From NCBI RefSeq assembly GCF_012103215.1, contig NZ_JAAVNE010000042.1:1-47542 (forward strand): DNA of 47,542 nt, given 5' to 3'. This DNA is from Falsiroseomonas selenitidurans. GTDB taxonomy: Bacteria > Pseudomonadota > Alphaproteobacteria > Acetobacterales > Acetobacteraceae. Positions 18,382 through 26,496 of this stretch are shown here, piece after piece (within the stretch, counting starts at the first letter, position 1; every line of letters begins with the position of its first letter). Both the position numbers and the translations under genes were made by a program. The notes below the pieces were generated by a model that was given only the letters and a program-made list of their open reading frames with translations, did no database searches and had not been told where the DNA came from.

Positions 18382-18756
18382 ATGACCAGCATGCAGCATC
18401 TCGATCCGCCGCTCGCTTCCTTCCGTCCGCCGGGCGGGGAGGGTCGGTTGTTCTACGATCCCGTGCTCCGGCTCGGCATCTCCTGGCTCGACACCCCGCC
18501 GCGCTCGCAGCCGGAGGGGACCGCCGAGTTGGCGCAGGCGGTGGCGGGAATCGTGCAGCTGGCCGCTTCCCGCGCCCGCGCCGCCGGCGATTTCGCCGCG
18601 CTGCGCGATGCGGTGGAAAGGGCGCTGCTGGGGGCCGAGGATAGCGGCCAGGACCCGCGCGAATCCGGGCTGCCCGAACCGCCGGCCATCGAGGATGTGG
18701 ACCTGGGGGAGGCGGAGCGGCTGACTGCGCTGATGCGCCGCCAGTCGGGCAGCTGA
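18382..18756 (+). CDS. hypothetical protein, 124 residues
   Basis: The frame is open from 18175, but ATG 18382 is preferred because it is preceded by GAAGGGAAG and the region upstream is AT-rich and non-coding in character. The product is acidic and Ala/Leu-rich, probably soluble and partly helical (LAQAVAGIVQLAASRARAAG), with no signal peptide, membrane segment or known motif. It ends four bases before the stop of the convergent racemase-like gene. I do not recognise the family. Confidence 0.6.
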   Translation: MTSMQHLDPPLASFRPPGGEGRLFYDPVLRLGISWLDTPPRSQPEGTAELAQAVAGIVQLAASRARAAGDFAALRDAVERALLGAEDSGQDPRESGLPEPPAIEDVDLGEAERLTALMRRQSGS

Positions 18757-18760
18757 AGGA

Positions 18761-19498
18761 TCAGAACCGGCGCGGCCGCAGCCCGCCATGGAACCAGCTG
18801 ACCAGCGTGTAGATGTCATAGACCGGCAGGCCGAGCTCGGCCTGAAGCGCGGCCGCATAGGGCGGCATGTTGGTGCATTCCAGCACGATGGCGCCGACCT
18901 CGGGATGCCGCGCCACCAAGGCGCGCCCGGCCTGCAGGATATCCTGCTCGGCCAGCGCCACATCCATGTCCTGCTTCTCGCCCTTGATCAGGACGCGGAA
19001 GAATTCCTTCCCGTCCTCCGTGCCCTGTACGGGAATGTCCAGCGGTACGCCCGCCGCCTGCAGATGCGCCGGCGTCAGCGATCCGCGGCTGACGGTGACC
19101 ACCCCGACCCGCTGCCCGGGTGGCAGCAGCGCCTGCACCCAGGGCACCTGCATCAGGGACGACGTCGCCACCGGCACCTTCACCGCCGCCGCCAGCTCCG
19201 CCTGGAACAGCGACAGGAAACCACAATTGGTGGTGATGGCCTCCGCCCCCAGATCCACCAGATCCCGCGCCGCCTCGATGAAGGCGGGCAGCAGGCCGGG
19301 CGCGCCCTGCAGCACCACCCTCTCCGGGCTGGCGCCGCGCACCACGCGGAACAGCACCGGGAAGGGCCAGGTCTCGCCATTGCCCATGTCGCCGGGAATG
19401 CGCGGGAAGCGCGCCTCCAACATCAGGATTCCGAGCGGGGCGCCGTAGATGGATTTGCCGCCCCGCGCGAGGCGCGGAGCATGATTGCTGCTGTGCAT
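18761..19498 (-). CDS. aspartate/glutamate/hydantoin-racemase-like protein
   Basis: This 245-residue protein resembles the Asp/Glu racemase superfamily, in which two cysteines act as acid/base pair on opposite faces of the substrate. TTNCGFLSLFQ (about residue 91) and LECTNMPPY (about residue 208) supply the two expected cysteines. The segment between, RVGVVTVSRGSLTP, is a typical domain-boundary strand-loop. No signal peptide is seen, so it is cytoplasmic. It stands alone, convergent with the small hypothetical gene and divergent from a Bug-type binding protein 114 bases away. The window also encodes a dihydroorotase-like hydrolase and a PuuE-like protein, so a hydantoin/ureide role is conceivable. 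A racemase on a plain amino acid is equally possible. Confidence 0.8.
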   Translation of the reverse strand: MHSSNHAPRLARGGKSIYGAPLGILMLEARFPRIPGDMGNGETWPFPVLFRVVRGASPERVVLQGAPGLLPAFIEAARDLVDLGAEAITTNCGFLSLFQAELAAAVKVPVATSSLMQVPWVQALLPPGQRVGVVTVSRGSLTPAHLQAAGVPLDIPVQGTEDGKEFFRVLIKGEKQDMDVALAEQDILQAGRALVARHPEVGAIVLECTNMPPYAAALQAELGLPVYDIYTLVSWFHGGLRPRRF

Positions 19499-19612
19499 CG
19501 GATGAGCCTAGGCCAAGCCTGCTTTCTGTCCAGCCGGTGATGGCAAGGGGTTGCGTGGCGGGTGCTGCCTCGGTTCTTCTGCTGCCTGGCAATAACCGGA
19601 ACGGGCCCCGAC

Positions 19613-20602
19613 ATGAAGCTGAGACACCGCCTCCTCCTGCCCCTGCTCGCCCTGATGGGCGCGGCCGCCCCGGCCCTGGCGCAGGACAACTGGCCCTCGC
19701 GGCCGATCGAATTCCTCGGCGGCTTCCCCAATGGCTCGGGCGTCGACATCTATGCCCGCAAGCTGGCGGCGCCGCTTTCCCAGGCGCTGGGCGTGCCGGT
19801 GGTGGTGAACAACCGCGTCGGCGCCGGCGGCAACATCGCCTCCGCCTACGTCGCCAAGGCGCGGCCGGATGGATACCTGATCCTGTTCGGCACCGCCGGC
19901 ACCCATGCAATCAATGCCACGCTGTATCGGAACCTGCCCTTCAACCCGATGCGCGACGTCACCCACATCGCGCATCTGGGCGATGTGCCGAACGTGCTGA
20001 TCACCTCCATCCAGCACCGGCCGCAATACACCGCCTGCCAGGCGGTGCTGGCCGATGCCCGGGCACGCCCGGGCGCACTGAACTATGCCAGCACGGGCAA
20101 TGGCGCCTCCACCCACCTGGCGGGCGCGCGCTTCGCCGTCGCCTCCAACATCGAGATGGTGCATGTGCCCTTCACCGGGCAGGGCGGCGCCGTGACCTCG
20201 CTGCTCGGTGGGCAGACGGATCTGTTCTTCAACCAGGTGGGCCCGGCGCTCGGCCTGGTGCAGCAGGGCGCGGTGCGGGCGCTGGGCGTCACCACGCCGC
20301 AGCGCCTGTCCGTGCTGCCGGACGTGCCGACCATTGCCGAGGCCTGCAACCTGCCGGGCTTCGAGAGCACCACCTGGTACGGGGTCTTCGGCCCTCCCGG
20401 CATGCCGGCGGCGATCCAGCAGCGGCTGAACGCCGAGATCCGCAAGATCATCGAGGCGCCGGAGTTCCGCGACTGGCTGGTGAACAGCCAGGGCATCGCG
20501 CCGTCCACCGTGCGCACGACGGAGGAATTCCGCCAGGTGCATGAGCAGGACATCGCCCGCTGGGGCGAGGTGGTGCGCGCCGCCCGCGCCAGCGTGGACT
20601 GA
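19613..20602 (+). CDS. Bug/TctC-family tripartite tricarboxylate transporter binding protein
   Basis: This 329-residue periplasmic protein starts at ATG 19613, which gives a clean Sec signal (MKLRHRLLLPLLALMG, cleavage after ALAQ). The open frame extends to GTG 19562, but that would bury the signal. Bug-family features are the WPSRPIEFLGGFPNGSG loop, VVNNRVGAGGNIAS with ligand-binding contacts, and the DVPTIAEA segment followed by W(Y/F)GVFGPPGMP. These proteins bind carboxylates, amides or amino acids. No TctA/TctB membrane partner is in the window, so this is an orphan receptor. It may work with a distant transporter or as a sensor. One of three Bug proteins here. Confidence 0.92.
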   Translation: MKLRHRLLLPLLALMGAAAPALAQDNWPSRPIEFLGGFPNGSGVDIYARKLAAPLSQALGVPVVVNNRVGAGGNIASAYVAKARPDGYLILFGTAGTHAINATLYRNLPFNPMRDVTHIAHLGDVPNVLITSIQHRPQYTACQAVLADARARPGALNYASTGNGASTHLAGARFAVASNIEMVHVPFTGQGGAVTSLLGGQTDLFFNQVGPALGLVQQGAVRALGVTTPQRLSVLPDVPTIAEACNLPGFESTTWYGVFGPPGMPAAIQQRLNAEIRKIIEAPEFRDWLVNSQGIAPSTVRTTEEFRQVHEQDIARWGEVVRAARASVD

Positions 20603-20610
20603 ACCGGGGA

Positions 20611-20635
20611 GGGGGCGCCACGGCGCCCCCCTTTC
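20611..20635. terminator. bidirectional terminator between convergent genes
   Basis: GGGGGCGC (20611-20618) pairs perfectly with GCGCCCCC (20623-20630) around CACG, followed by CTTTCC on the plus strand. It sits in the 35-base gap between the Bug gene and the convergent RTX gene and could stop transcription from both sides. The T-run is short. Confidence 0.6.
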
Positions 20636-20637
20636 CG

Positions 20638-23388
20638 CTACAGGATGAACTCGGCCGCCGTCAGCGCGTGCAGGCCGGAAAGCACCACATACATCTCTGG
20701 CGACGTGTCCGCGTCGGCACTGTCCAACTGCACCACCGTGTTGCCGAAGGCCTGCACGAAGCGCACCCCCGCCACGCCCGCGGTGAAGGCGCCGCCGCCG
20801 AGGAAGGTGAAGCCCTGCACGCCCGGTGCCGCCAGGTCGCCATCGATGGCGGCAAAGTCCAGCCGGTCCTCGCCCACCACGAAGTCCAGCACGCGGTCGC
20901 GCAGGGCCAGGCTGCTTTCCTCCAGCGCGGTCCAGCGGAACACGTCCGGCCCGGCATCGCCGCGCAGCCGGTCGGCGCCCAGCCCGCCTTCCAGCGTATC
21001 GGCCTCCGCCCCGCCCAGCAGCACGTCGTTGCCGGCGCCGCCCAGCAGCCAATCCGCGCCGGCCTCGCCCAGCAGGTAGTCGGCGCCCTCGCCGCCGGCG
21101 AGGAAATCGGCGCCGGTGCCGCCGAACAGCCGGTCATCGGCCGCGCCGCCATCCAGGCTGTCATCGCCGGCATCGCCCATCAGCCGATCGCGGTCGGCGC
21201 CGCCTTCCAGCACATCGGCCTCCGCACCGCCCAGCAGCGTGTCGTTGCCCTCCTCCCCACGCAGCGTGTCGGCGCCGAGGCCGCCGGAGAGCAGGTCGTT
21301 GCCCGCGCCGCCGGCCAGGCCGTCATCGCCCGCCTCGCCGAGCAGCCGGTCCCGACCGAAGCCGCCTTCCAGCGCGTCGTTGCCATCGCCGCCCACCAGC
21401 CGGTCATCGCCCCGCCCACCCTGCAGCAGATCCTCGCCGCCCAGGCCCAGCAGCGTGTCGTCGCCGGCCAGGCCGGACAGCGTGTCGGCCCCCTCGCCGC
21501 CGCGGCGCCAATCGGCGATGGCCGGGTCCGGCGCGTCCTGGGTCAGGAAGTCGCCGCTGTTGACGCTGGCATAGACCGCCTGGTCGGCCGGGATCAGCGC
21601 CATGCGGCCGGATTCCGGCGTCGTTTCCGTCACGTCGTCGGCCAGCAGGAACAGGGTCACCACCTGCTCCGTCTCCCCGGCCGCGAAGGCGACGGTGCCG
21701 GAGAGGCTGCCGGCCGGGAAATCCGCGGCGGAGAGGCCGGATGTCTCGAACACCCAGCCCAGCGTGCGCGCCACCGCCACATCGGCGCCGCTGCGGGTGA
21801 AGCGGAAGGCGATGGGCGTGTCCGCCTGCCCTTCCAGGGCGAAGGCGGGCTCGGGCGTGATCAGCAGGGCGCTGTCATCGTCAAGGATGGTGCCGGTGGC
21901 GCTGGCCGCCAGAATCGGCTGGCCGACGGGGTTGGACAGGGTCAGCGTCAGCGTCTCATCCGCCTCCACCAACCCGTCATCCAGCAGCGCCACGCGCAGG
22001 GTCTGGCTGGCCTCGCCCGGCGCGAAATCCAGCGTGCCGGTGCCGGCCGTGAAGTCCAGGCCGGCCACCGCGGTGCCCGCGGCGAGGCTGAAATCGACGC
22101 TGCCGGATGCGGTGGCATCGCCGCGGGTGACGGTGAAGACCAGCTCGCCGGAGGATTCTGCCGCGCTGGCATCCTCCACCGCGAAGCCGCCCGCGACCGG
22201 CGTGTCGTCATCCGTGATGGTCACCACCACGCTGTCATTCAGCAGGATGCTGCCGCCCGGGCTCAGGAAGGCGACCGGCGCGGTCGAAAGCTCCAGCCGG
22301 AAGGTCTCCGCCGTGAAGCCGAGGCCCGGCAGCGCCTCGTCGATCGCGTCCCGGTTGATGGGAATGAAGAGGGATTTCTGCGTCTCCCCGGGCGCGAAGG
22401 TGATGCTGCCGGAGGTCTCCAGCAGGTCGGAGTCCACATTGGCGAAGCCGAGTCCGGTGGCCTGGTTCACCGCCTGCCAATCGACCGTGACGCTGTGCTG
22501 CACGCCGGCCACCAGGCGCACCTCCACGGCGGCGAAGGTGGCGCCGGCGCCGGTGCCCTCCACCACCACGGTATCCTCGGCGCTGATCTCCGCCGTCACC
22601 CAGCCCTGGCGGTAGGCGTAGTGCCAGAGGCCGGGCTGGCCGATGATGTTGCCCGTGGTCACCAGCGCGGTGGCCGCATCCGGGTTGGTTGCGGCGTCGA
22701 GGCTCGGCGGCAATTCGGTGATGACCACGTCGCCATCGATGACGGTGCTGAAATCCGTCATCACCGCGCGGCCGGCATTGGTCGTGAAGAACAGGTTGTC
22801 GCGGAAGTTGAAGGAGGGCCACTCCAGCGATTCGTAGCGGAAGGTCACGTCGAAATCGATCGAGGTGGCGCCGGGGTTGGTGGCGGGGGCGATCTGCAAT
22901 TGGAAGGCGTTGCGGCCCGATGCCTCGCTGATCTCCGCGCCGCCGCCGGATTGCGGCAGCACGTCGTCCCAGGTGACGGTGACGATGCCGGTCACCGCGT
23001 CCAGGTCATACCAGACCTGGTTGCTGCCGGTGGAACTGCCGCCCGCGCTGGCCGGCAGGGCGGTGGCATCGGTGTCCACCGGGCTCCAGAAGGGGGCCAG
23101 GATCGGGGCGATGGTGTCGCCGAAGCTTGCATCCAGCCCGCCGGCGCCGGGGCCGGCGAAGGGGATGGCGGGCAGTTCGGCACGTCCGCCATCCGCCGGG
23201 CGGAACTGGATGAAGCCATCCTGGTTCACCCACAGCGCCTGGTAGTCATTGCCGAGGAATTTCAGCCCGCCATTGGCATTGTAGAAGGCGGAGAGGTCGA
23301 TCGGGACCAGGCTCCACCGATCCCCGGCATTGAGCGAATTTTCGCCGAAGCCGGCGGAACCGCCGAGACCGGTGACCAGGTTTGCCAT
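20638..23388 (-). CDS. large nidogen-like / Calx-beta / RTX calcium-binding protein
   Basis: This 916-residue protein is probably exported. Residues 1-210 resemble a nidogen-like (NIDO) domain: LKFLGNDYQALWVNQDGFI, IAPILAPFWSPVDT, VTVTWDDV and an AFQLQIA strand. Residues about 265-395 and 400-505 are Calx-beta domains, each closing with ITDDD or ILDDD, and a divergent third spans 507-615. Residues 629-812 are RTX nonapeptide repeats of the GGxGxDxLx type, expected to bind calcium outside the cell. The final 100 residues (FRWTALEESSLALRDRV, DFVVGEDRLDF) match the serralysin-type C-terminal region carrying the type I secretion signal. No N-terminal signal peptide is present, consistent with that route. 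No secretion genes are in the window. Likely role: surface or matrix adhesion. Confidence 0.87.
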   Translation of the reverse strand: MANLVTGLGGSAGFGENSLNAGDRWSLVPIDLSAFYNANGGLKFLGNDYQALWVNQDGFIQFRPADGGRAELPAIPFAGPGAGGLDASFGDTIAPILAPFWSPVDTDATALPASAGGSSTGSNQVWYDLDAVTGIVTVTWDDVLPQSGGGAEISEASGRNAFQLQIAPATNPGATSIDFDVTFRYESLEWPSFNFRDNLFFTTNAGRAVMTDFSTVIDGDVVITELPPSLDAATNPDAATALVTTGNIIGQPGLWHYAYRQGWVTAEISAEDTVVVEGTGAGATFAAVEVRLVAGVQHSVTVDWQAVNQATGLGFANVDSDLLETSGSITFAPGETQKSLFIPINRDAIDEALPGLGFTAETFRLELSTAPVAFLSPGGSILLNDSVVVTITDDDTPVAGGFAVEDASAAESSGELVFTVTRGDATASGSVDFSLAAGTAVAGLDFTAGTGTLDFAPGEASQTLRVALLDDGLVEADETLTLTLSNPVGQPILAASATGTILDDDSALLITPEPAFALEGQADTPIAFRFTRSGADVAVARTLGWVFETSGLSAADFPAGSLSGTVAFAAGETEQVVTLFLLADDVTETTPESGRMALIPADQAVYASVNSGDFLTQDAPDPAIADWRRGGEGADTLSGLAGDDTLLGLGGEDLLQGGRGDDRLVGGDGNDALEGGFGRDRLLGEAGDDGLAGGAGNDLLSGGLGADTLRGEEGNDTLLGGAEADVLEGGADRDRLMGDAGDDSLDGGAADDRLFGGTGADFLAGGEGADYLLGEAGADWLLGGAGNDVLLGGAEADTLEGGLGADRLRGDAGPDVFRWTALEESSLALRDRVLDFVVGEDRLDFAAIDGDLAAPGVQGFTFLGGGAFTAGVAGVRFVQAFGNTVVQLDSADADTSPEMYVVLSGLHALTAAEFIL
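20953..21504 (-). repeat. RTX nonapeptide repeat region
   Basis: These bases encode residues 629-812 of the RTX protein as roughly twenty consecutive nine-residue units (for example GGAGNDLLS, GGLGADTLR). The DNA repeats are degenerate 27-base units, so this is a coding repeat rather than a CRISPR or satellite array. Confidence 0.85.
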
Positions 23389-23414
23389 GCGAGCCGCCCT
23401 TGTTGCATTGGCGG

Positions 23415-23443
23415 CAGGATGGCCGGCCGGTCGATGCTGTCAA
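23415..23443 (-). promoter_or_regulatory. candidate sigma-70 promoter of the RTX gene
   Basis: On the minus strand TTGACA (plus-strand 23438-23443) is followed after 17 bases by ATCCTG (23415-23420), about 27 bases upstream of the RTX start codon. The -35 is a perfect consensus and the -10 is weak. It falls in the 103-base gap downstream of the cyclic amidohydrolase gene, implying the RTX gene is transcribed separately. Confidence 0.45.
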
Positions 23444-23491
23444 TCTTCGGTCTATTTCATCCCGTTGCATCGAGGACCAGGCGGCGGCGCC

Positions 23492-24925
23492 TCACCAGGA
23501 TTGCGCGCCGGGCCGCAGGATCGCCTTGGTGGTGGTTGCCAGGTTGCGCGGCGCCGGCCTGGGCATCTGCGGCCGTTCCTGCCGGCCCCAGCCGGGGGCG
23601 TCCAGCACGCTGCCGCCTTCCATGACGATTCGGCCGCGCACGATGGTGGCCACCGGCGCGCCCACCGTCTGCATCCCCTCGAAGGGGGTGAACAGGCTGC
23701 GGGTGCTGTGCAGCGCCGCGCCGCGGATCACGCCTTCCTTCGCCGGGTCGACCACCGCGATGTCGGCATCCGCGCCGGGCTGGATGACGCCCTTGCGGGG
23801 ATAGAGCCCGAAGGCCCTGGCCGGCGCGGCGCAGGCCATGCGCACATACTGCTCCATGCTCGTGCGCCCCTGATGCACCAGGGTGAGCATCAGCCGCATG
23901 GAGGTCTCCACCCCGGGGAAGCCGCAGGCATTGTCCCAGAAGCTGGCATGCTGCTTCTCCGCCATCGCGTGCGGCGCGTGGTCGGTGCCCAGCATGTCGA
24001 TGGTGCCGTCCAGCAGCGCGGACAGGATCGGTTCCTGCTGTGCCCTTTCGCGGATCGGCGGGTTCAGGCGGGCGATGCGGGCGCTGTCGCCCGTCAGGTC
24101 CTCGGCGGCGAGCAGGAAATACTGCGGTCCGGTCTCCACCGTCATCGGCACGCCGCGTGCCTTGGCCGCGCGGATGATGGGCAGCGACCGCATGCAGCTT
24201 TCATGCACGATATGGATGCGCGCGCCGGTCCATTCGGACAGGGTGATGGAGCGGTTGAGGCTTTCCAGCGCCACGATATCCGCCCGCGCCGCCAGATGCG
24301 CGTAGGCATCGTCGCGGCCTGCGGCCTTCATGCGGTTCTCGCGCCAGAACAGCATGGGCGAGTTCTCGGCATGGATGGCGCAGCGCAGGCCGAGCTCGGC
24401 CAGGATCTCGAAGCCTTCCAGCACCGCGCCGTCATTCGGTGCCGGCAGGTTGCCCGTGGTGTTGCCGTAGAACAGCTTGAAGCCGATGACCCCGGCTTCC
24501 GCCAGGGCGGGCAGCGCCTCCAGCGAGCGTTCGTCCAGCAGGCCGTACAGGCCGTAATTCACATGCGCCTGGCGGGCGGCGGCTTCCTGTTTCATCGCCA
24601 GCGCGTCCAGCGACCACACCGGCGGGTCCGTGTTCGGCATGTCGAAGACGGTGGTGACGCCGCCGGCCGCCGCGGCGCGGGTGCCGGTGGTCCAGTCCTC
24701 CTTCTGCGTCATCCCCGGCTCGCGGATATGCGTGTGCACGTCGATGGCGCCGGGGATGACGAATTTGCCGGTGGCTTCCAGGGTGCGCCGGGCGCGGGGT
24801 GCGAAGCCAGGGTGGCCGACGAAGGCCACCAGCCCGTCCTTCACCGCGACATCCGCCGCGAAGCGCCCGGTCTCGTTCACCACGATGCCGCCGGTGATGA
24901 GCAGATCCGCGTAGAGCTCGACCAT
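23492..24925 (-). CDS. dihydroorotase-family cyclic amidohydrolase
   Basis: This 477-residue metal-dependent hydrolase is of the dihydroorotase/allantoinase/dihydropyrimidinase type, opening rings of cyclic amides. The frame is open further upstream, but ATG 24925 gives the family N-terminus (VELYADLLITGGIVVNE) and lies two bases after the SDR stop. Metal-site motifs in order are DVHTHIREPG, GFKLFYGN (lysine expected to be carboxylated), IHAEN, IHIVHES and LGTDHAPH, then the usual YPRKGVIQPGADADI close. All canonical ligands are present, so it should be active. It is the last gene of the Bug/CMD/SDR operon. A catabolic ring-opening role seems likelier than pyrimidine synthesis given the operon. 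The exact substrate (hydantoin, allantoin or other) is undetermined. Confidence 0.88.
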   Translation of the reverse strand: MVELYADLLITGGIVVNETGRFAADVAVKDGLVAFVGHPGFAPRARRTLEATGKFVIPGAIDVHTHIREPGMTQKEDWTTGTRAAAAGGVTTVFDMPNTDPPVWSLDALAMKQEAAARQAHVNYGLYGLLDERSLEALPALAEAGVIGFKLFYGNTTGNLPAPNDGAVLEGFEILAELGLRCAIHAENSPMLFWRENRMKAAGRDDAYAHLAARADIVALESLNRSITLSEWTGARIHIVHESCMRSLPIIRAAKARGVPMTVETGPQYFLLAAEDLTGDSARIARLNPPIRERAQQEPILSALLDGTIDMLGTDHAPHAMAEKQHASFWDNACGFPGVETSMRLMLTLVHQGRTSMEQYVRMACAAPARAFGLYPRKGVIQPGADADIAVVDPAKEGVIRGAALHSTRSLFTPFEGMQTVGAPVATIVRGRIVMEGGSVLDAPGWGRQERPQMPRPAPRNLATTTKAILRPGAQSW

Positions 24926-24927
24926 GG

Positions 24928-25707
24928 TCAGATCACCCAGCCGCCATCGACGGTGAAGTCCTGCCCCGTCGTCTGGCGCGACAGGTCGGAGGCGAAGAAC
25001 AGCACGGCATTCGCCACATCCACATCCGTGCTGATGCGCCGCAGCGCATATTCGCTGGCATGCTTCACGCGCGCTTCCTCCAGGCCGATGCCCTCCTTGC
25101 GCGCCATGGTGGCCAGCACATTCTCGAAGCGGTCGCCCTCCACCATGCCGGGGGCGACGATGTTGACGTTGATGTTGTGCGGGCCGAGTTCCAGGGCCGC
25201 CGACTTCGTCAGCCCGCGCAGGCCCCATTTGCTGGCGGAATAGGCGCTGCGCCCGGCGCGGCCGCGCATGCCGAAGGTGCCACCGACATTGACGATCTTG
25301 CCCGAGCCCGCCGCGATCATGGTCGGCGCGAAGGCGCGCATGGTGAGGAAGCAGCCGGTGACGTTCAGGCGGAGGATGTCGTCGAATTCCGCCGGCGTCG
25401 TCTCCCAGAAGGTCTTTCCCAGGGGGCCGCGGCCGCCGGCGATGTTGATCAGGGCGTCGCAGCGGCCGAAGCGGTCGAGCACGGCCTTGGCCATGGCGTC
25501 CACGCTGGCCGCATCCATCAGGTCGCATCCGAAGATCTCGGCGCGGCGGCCGCTGGCGCGCGCCTCCGCGGCGACCGGCTCAATGGCGGCGGTGTCGCGG
25601 CCGACCAGCGCCAGATCCGCGCCGTGTTCCGCCAGCAGCCGCGTGCAGGCGGCACCCATCCCCTTGGCGGGGCCGGTCACCACCGCCACGCGATCCTTCA
25701 ACAGCAT
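24928..25707 (-). CDS. short-chain dehydrogenase/reductase (SDR)
   Basis: This 259-residue NAD(P)-dependent oxidoreductase has a Rossmann motif VTGPAKGMGAA, the acidic DL motif after the third strand, NIAGG (variant of NNAG) and the catalytic segment YSASKWGLRG. DFTVDGGWVI forms the typical C-terminus. The upstream in-frame ATG 25731 has no ribosome site, while ATG 25707 is preceded by AAGGA at nine bases and gives the usual short N-terminus LLKDRVAVVTG, so it is chosen. Its stop lies two bases before the cyclic amidohydrolase start, so the two are almost certainly co-translated. The substrate is unknown, probably a hydroxy intermediate of the pathway. Confidence 0.9.
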   Translation of the reverse strand: MLLKDRVAVVTGPAKGMGAACTRLLAEHGADLALVGRDTAAIEPVAAEARASGRRAEIFGCDLMDAASVDAMAKAVLDRFGRCDALINIAGGRGPLGKTFWETTPAEFDDILRLNVTGCFLTMRAFAPTMIAAGSGKIVNVGGTFGMRGRAGRSAYSASKWGLRGLTKSAALELGPHNINVNIVAPGMVEGDRFENVLATMARKEGIGLEEARVKHASEYALRRISTDVDVANAVLFFASDLSRQTTGQDFTVDGGWVI

Positions 25708-25779
25708 TGGTGGCCATCCTTCAGGCGCCATGAATCGATGAATACTGCATGAGCCTCGCGCGCCTGTCCCGGTTCCGGT

Positions 25780-26496
25780 TCAGCCGGGCGCGAGGCCGGT
25801 TGCCTCGTCATGCCCGCCCTGGCCGGTCAGCGAGGCCCAGGCGCGAAAGCGCGGGCTGGCGGGCAGGGCACCCTCGGCGATCAGGCGGCGCCAATGGCCA
25901 CAGGCCTCCACGAAGCGCGGCACGCTGCCGGGGAACATCGCCAGGCTGATCGCCTCCGCCATCGCCTCCTCCTCCACCCCATCCGCATAGGCGGCGGCGA
26001 GGTGCCAGGCGAAGGGGCGCCAGCGGGCGCGGCAGACCTGCACGGCCAGCCCCGCCAGGTGCACCAGCCGGATCGGCGCCGCCGGCGCCACGCGGCGCAG
26101 CGTGTCCAGGTAGCTGGCGCGCGGGTCGAAGGGCGCCAGCTGCCTTCCCCAGTCGCGCGCCGCGAAGTCGAAGGCCTCCGCGCCGATCGCCAGCGCCGCG
26201 GCGGCGAAGGCGGCGCCGATCATCGCATCGTCGCCGCCGGCCTCGCGGAATTTGGCGATGTGGTGCGTCGCCAGCGCCTCGTCCGTCGCGGCCAGTACCG
26301 CCAGCCAGACGAACTCCCGGTCGTGCCGGCTGAGCACCCGGTCATCCAGGGCCAGCGCCGTATAGGCGGCGTCGTAGCCTTCCAGCAGCTTCGGGAAGGC
26401 CAGCGCCATCAGCCCGTGATGCGGCAGCAGGTAGCCGCGCTTGGCCCGCACCGCGGCCAGGCGCGCCTCCAGCTCGGCGATCGTCTCCCCGCTCAT
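25780..26496 (-). CDS. AhpD/carboxymuconolactone-decarboxylase-like protein lacking the CxxC motif
   Basis: This 238-residue, almost entirely helical protein is similar in outline to the AhpD/CMD superfamily. GYLLPHHGLMALAFPKLLEGYDA and DREFVWLAVLAATDEALATHH occupy the place of the E-x-C-x-x-C-x-x-x-H signature, but the cysteines are absent. A second helical repeat (about 150-220) has EEEAMAEAISLAMFPG. The CxxC needed for peroxidase-type chemistry is therefore missing and the activity is uncertain. ATG 26496 overlaps the Bug stop as ATGA. A 72-base gap follows before the SDR gene. Neighbourhood suggests a step in the cyclic-amide catabolic operon. Confidence 0.7.
   Translation of the reverse strand: MSGETIAELEARLAAVRAKRGYLLPHHGLMALAFPKLLEGYDAAYTALALDDRVLSRHDREFVWLAVLAATDEALATHHIAKFREAGGDDAMIGAAFAAAALAIGAEAFDFAARDWGRQLAPFDPRASYLDTLRRVAPAAPIRLVHLAGLAVQVCRARWRPFAWHLAAAYADGVEEEAMAEAISLAMFPGSVPRFVEACGHWRRLIAEGALPASPRFRAWASLTGQGGHDEATGLAPG

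Noticed and set aside
20953..21504. Regular 27-base repeats resembling a satellite or CRISPR array
   Set aside because: They encode RTX nonapeptides in a single long gene and have no spacers.
20668..23625. Plus-strand open frame of 985 codons across the RTX gene
   Set aside because: The minus strand encodes recognisable RTX and Calx-beta domains. This frame is a shadow with repeated low-complexity residues.
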